Shown: positions 7,028 to 8,182 of the stretch, one piece after another | Numbering within the stretch: position 1 is the stretch's first letter | Layout: each line of letters begins with the position of its first letter | Assembly (NCBI GenBank): GCA_938044055.1 | Contig: CALIQO010000065.1 | Coordinates: 1 to 8,182 of the forward strand | Length of the DNA: 8,182 nt | Source of the DNA: an uncultured Saprospiraceae bacterium | Lineage (GTDB): Bacteria > Bacteroidota > Bacteroidia > Chitinophagales > Saprospiraceae | Reading direction: 5' to 3' | Position numbers and translations under genes: made by a program | Notes under the pieces: model-generated | What the model saw: the letters and a program-made list of their open reading frames with translations, nothing else | Told to the model about the DNA's origin: nothing | Databases searched by the model: none

Positions 7028-7113
7028 CTATCTGTTGACAATGCTGTATAAGCTATCATAGAATATACGTTTATACCGCTTATGCAAATGAAGTTATCTG
7101 CAAGTGTAATCTT

Positions 7114-7149
7114 TTTTCTGTAATGTTGTCGCATTATGTGTACAGAAAA
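7114..7149. repeat. Inverted repeat with 9-bp perfect arms
   Basis: TTTTCTGTA (7114-7122) and TACAGAAAA (7141-7149) are exact inverse complements around an 18-nt spacer. A TATAAT sequence follows at 7151-7156. It could be a regulator site or an RNA stem. No T-run follows it, so it is not a terminator. Confidence 0.35.
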
Positions 7150-7287
7150 CTATAATAGGAGAATCAAAAAAAAATCACTTATCTGCTTCTGACTTACGCC
7201 TGAAAAATCGATCTAGTTGTTCTAGCGGACATATTGGCTATCTGCGTATATATCAGTTCTTTATGTTTAATATTAATGGGCTTTAGT

Positions 7288-7314
7288 AGATTAATTAAGG
7301 GTATTAATCTTTTT
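7288..7314 (+). repeat. AT-rich hairpin followed by five T
   Basis: AGATTAAT (7288-7295) pairs with ATTAATCT (7303-7310) around a 7-nt loop, TAAGGGT, and T continues to 7314. With only one G-C pair in the stem it would be a weak terminator at best. It may equally be an operator-like palindrome. Confidence 0.3.
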
Positions 7315-7341
7315 AAACTGGATCGCTTGGCTTTAATAATA

Positions 7342-7349
7342 TATCTTTG
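7342..7349 (+). promoter_or_regulatory. Bacteroidota -7 promoter element (TATCTTTG)
   Basis: TATCTTTG fits the TAnnTTTG -7 consensus of the primary sigma factor in Bacteroidota. The TTG-type -33 element is poor (nothing good at the expected distance of about 20 nt upstream). If used, transcription would begin near 7356 and run into the terminator at 7381-7414, giving an RNA of about 60 nt. Confidence 0.35.
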
Positions 7350-7380
7350 AAATAGTAATATTTATATAGTTTAACAATGG

Positions 7381-7414
7381 GGGAACATTCTGATAAAGAT
7401 TGTTCCCTTTTTTT
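7381..7414 (+). terminator. Strong Rho-independent terminator
   Basis: The stem GGGAACA (7381-7387)/TGTTCCC (7401-7407) is extended by TCT/AGA (7389-7391/7397-7399) across one T-T mismatch, with loop GATAA, and is followed by seven T (7408-7414). The orientation is for plus-strand transcripts. The nearest plus-strand coding sequence upstream is the IS remnant nearly 1 kb away, so the transcript it ends is unknown. It also shields the TetR gene from upstream transcription. Confidence 0.8.
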
Positions 7415-7487
7415 AATGGGGGCTGCAAAGTGTATATTTTCTGTATGAGAAGATTGTATGATTCAGAAAAAATATATTGAACAATAA

Positions 7488-7503
7488 TATACCGAATGGT
7501 ATA
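7488..7503. promoter_or_regulatory. TetR-type operator upstream of the regulator gene
   Basis: TATACCGAATGGTATA has 6-bp perfect arms (TATACC/GGTATA) around GAAT. It lies just before the TetR start and differs by one base from the site at 8132-8147. A palindrome of this size next to a TetR-family gene is the usual place for its own binding site, so autoregulation is likely. Confidence 0.75.
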
Positions 7504-7509
7504 AAATTG

Positions 7510-7517
7510 TATATTTG
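7510..7517 (+). promoter_or_regulatory. Candidate -7 element for the TetR gene (TATATTTG)
   Basis: TATATTTG is a perfect TAnnTTTG match, 6 nt after the palindrome, so a bound repressor would block it. Its last bases overlap a TTG at 7515-7517. If this promoter is real, the transcript begins near 7524, at or past the candidate start codons, implying a very short leader or a leaderless mRNA. The -33 element is not obvious. Confidence 0.35.
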
Positions 7518-7520
7518 AGT

Positions 7521-8111
7521 GTGGGTAAATCAGAAGAAACATCGAAGTACATACTAAAAAAAGTAGCGCCTATATTTAATAAGAAGGGTTACCATGGGAC
7601 GAGTATGTCTGATATAACATCCGCCACAGGGCTTACTAAGGGAGCGATCTATGGGAATTTTAAGGATAAGGAAGATTTATCTTTAAAGTCATTTCAATAT
7701 ATAATCCGCAAGATATTGGTAGCGATGGGTGGTGCTATAAATGATGTTGACAATCATGCTGATAAGCTTCAAACCATAGTATCATTCTATAGAAACCATC
7801 TCCAGAGGACTAAGGAGTATGGAGGATGTCCGATCATGTGCAAAGGACTTGATAGCTTACATATACATCCAGCTCTTATGGATGAAGTAACAAGAATTAC
7901 CGAAAAAATATTAGCCAGCCTAACTAAGATAATTAGCGACGGAAAGCAAGCTTCTGAAATTACCAAGAATGTTGATAGTAATACACTAGCTAGTGAGATT
8001 TATTGTCAGATCGACGGTGGATTATATCTTACTATGATACTAAATAATAGGGTTCATCTTGATAATGCACTTGATAGAGTTGAAAAGAGAATTAATGATT
8101 TAAGGATATAA
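7521..8111 (+). CDS. TetR/AcrR-family transcriptional repressor
   Basis: The gene encodes 196 residues, a normal TetR length. The N-terminal DNA-binding domain is clear: 'ILKKVAPIFNKKGYHGTSMS' then 'DITSATGLTKGAIYGNFKDK' with 'EDL', containing the helix-turn-helix. The C-terminal ligand/dimer domain has 'GGCPIMCKGLDSLHIHPALM', like the 'GCPI...HPAL' signature of a Bacteroidota/AcuR-like subgroup; the ligand is unknown. No ATG lies before the HTH. GTG 7521 gives 'MGKSEET', which matches the usual 'MSKxExT' start of relatives. TTG 7515 would add two residues and is the alternative. No Shine-Dalgarno is seen. Matching palindromes lie just upstream and downstream, so it probably represses itself and the gene beyond the right edge. 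Nine T follow at 8114-8122 without a clear stem. Confidence 0.9.
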   Translation: MGKSEETSKYILKKVAPIFNKKGYHGTSMSDITSATGLTKGAIYGNFKDKEDLSLKSFQYIIRKILVAMGGAINDVDNHADKLQTIVSFYRNHLQRTKEYGGCPIMCKGLDSLHIHPALMDEVTRITEKILASLTKIISDGKQASEITKNVDSNTLASEIYCQIDGGLYLTMILNNRVHLDNALDRVEKRINDLRI

Positions 8112-8130
8112 TATTTTTTTTTGCATTAGG

Positions 8131-8148
8131 ATATACCGATTGGTATAT
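8131..8148. promoter_or_regulatory. Second TetR-type operator, downstream of the regulator gene
   Basis: ATATACCGATTGGTATAT has 7-bp perfect arms around GATT. Its core (8132-8147) matches the site at 7488-7503 in 15 of 16 bases. It sits 20 bp after the TetR stop. The 34 bp to the window edge contain no start codon with enough frame to judge. The likely role is control of the next gene to the right. Confidence 0.75.
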
Positions 8149-8182
8149 TACAAAGGATAAAACAAGTTTATTTAATCATAAA

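Larger units (their letters stand above)
6803..7487. other. Long AT-rich region without a convincing gene
   Basis: About 685 bp separate the Crp-like remnant from the TetR operator. No ORF here has recognisable family sequence. What can be seen, entered separately, is a 40-codon minus-strand ORF, two inverted repeats, a TAnnTTTG promoter-like element and a strong terminator. The upstream region of the Crp-like gene (6803-6840) must hold its former promoter, but no clear TAnnTTTG element is visible on that strand. The region may be decayed sequence or may host a small RNA. Confidence 0.6.

Noticed and set aside
7377..7451. Plus-strand mini-ORF of 23 codons starting ATG GGG GAA
   Set aside because: It runs through the terminator hairpin and has no ribosome-binding sequence; the hairpin and T-run explain the sequence better.
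7333..7542. 69-codon minus-strand ORF across the terminator and TetR operator
   Set aside because: It consists of low-complexity Ile/Tyr-rich translation of AT-rich DNA and crosses a strong terminator hairpin and an operator.
1..8182. CRISPR array, tRNA or rRNA gene
   Set aside because: I saw no regularly spaced direct repeats and no tRNA- or rRNA-like stretch on either strand by eye.

Overview
The window reads as chromosomal DNA of a member of the Bacteroidota. The pointers are AT-rich spacers, secretion signals that end just before a Gln-Val/Ile start of the mature protein, the 'SAVLDIQS..KGILLPRM' N-terminal block common in secreted proteins of that phylum, a stand-alone LytTR regulator, TAnnTTTG-type -7 promoter elements and an IS3-family remnant. 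Genus cannot be told from this sequence.

Positions 1-5968 hold five same-strand genes with short gaps (35-108 nt), probably one transcription unit. The first is the 3' part of a very large secreted or surface protein that enters from the left edge. It has two FG-GAP (integrin-type) repeats, then two long tandem modules, each made of BspA-like DUF285 repeats plus a Trp/Asn-Trp beta module. Next come three paralogous secreted proteins of about 260 residues. Each has a signal peptide, an N-terminal block like the one found in front of tail-fibre-like proteins, and a C-terminal beta-rich domain. In my reading that C-terminal domain resembles one common in structural proteins of marine phages. A LytTR DNA-binding protein with no receiver domain closes the group and is the obvious candidate regulator. 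Together they look like a surface-display or adhesion locus. This is the best candidate in the window for an undescribed system, but its function is inference.

Positions 5969-6802 are a scar. An IS3-family left end with the first 54 codons of orfA runs directly into the 3' remains of an opposite-strand Crp/Fnr-type regulator gene. The Crp-like gene has lost its helix-turn-helix part and carries at least one frameshift. Positions 6803-7487 hold no convincing gene. They contain inverted repeats, a good TAnnTTTG element and a strong Rho-independent terminator that closes no visible gene.

Positions 7488-8182 hold a TetR-family regulator gene preceded by a palindrome (TATACCGAATGGTATA). A nearly identical palindrome follows the gene, before whatever lies past the right edge. 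This points to an autoregulated repressor that also controls the next gene.
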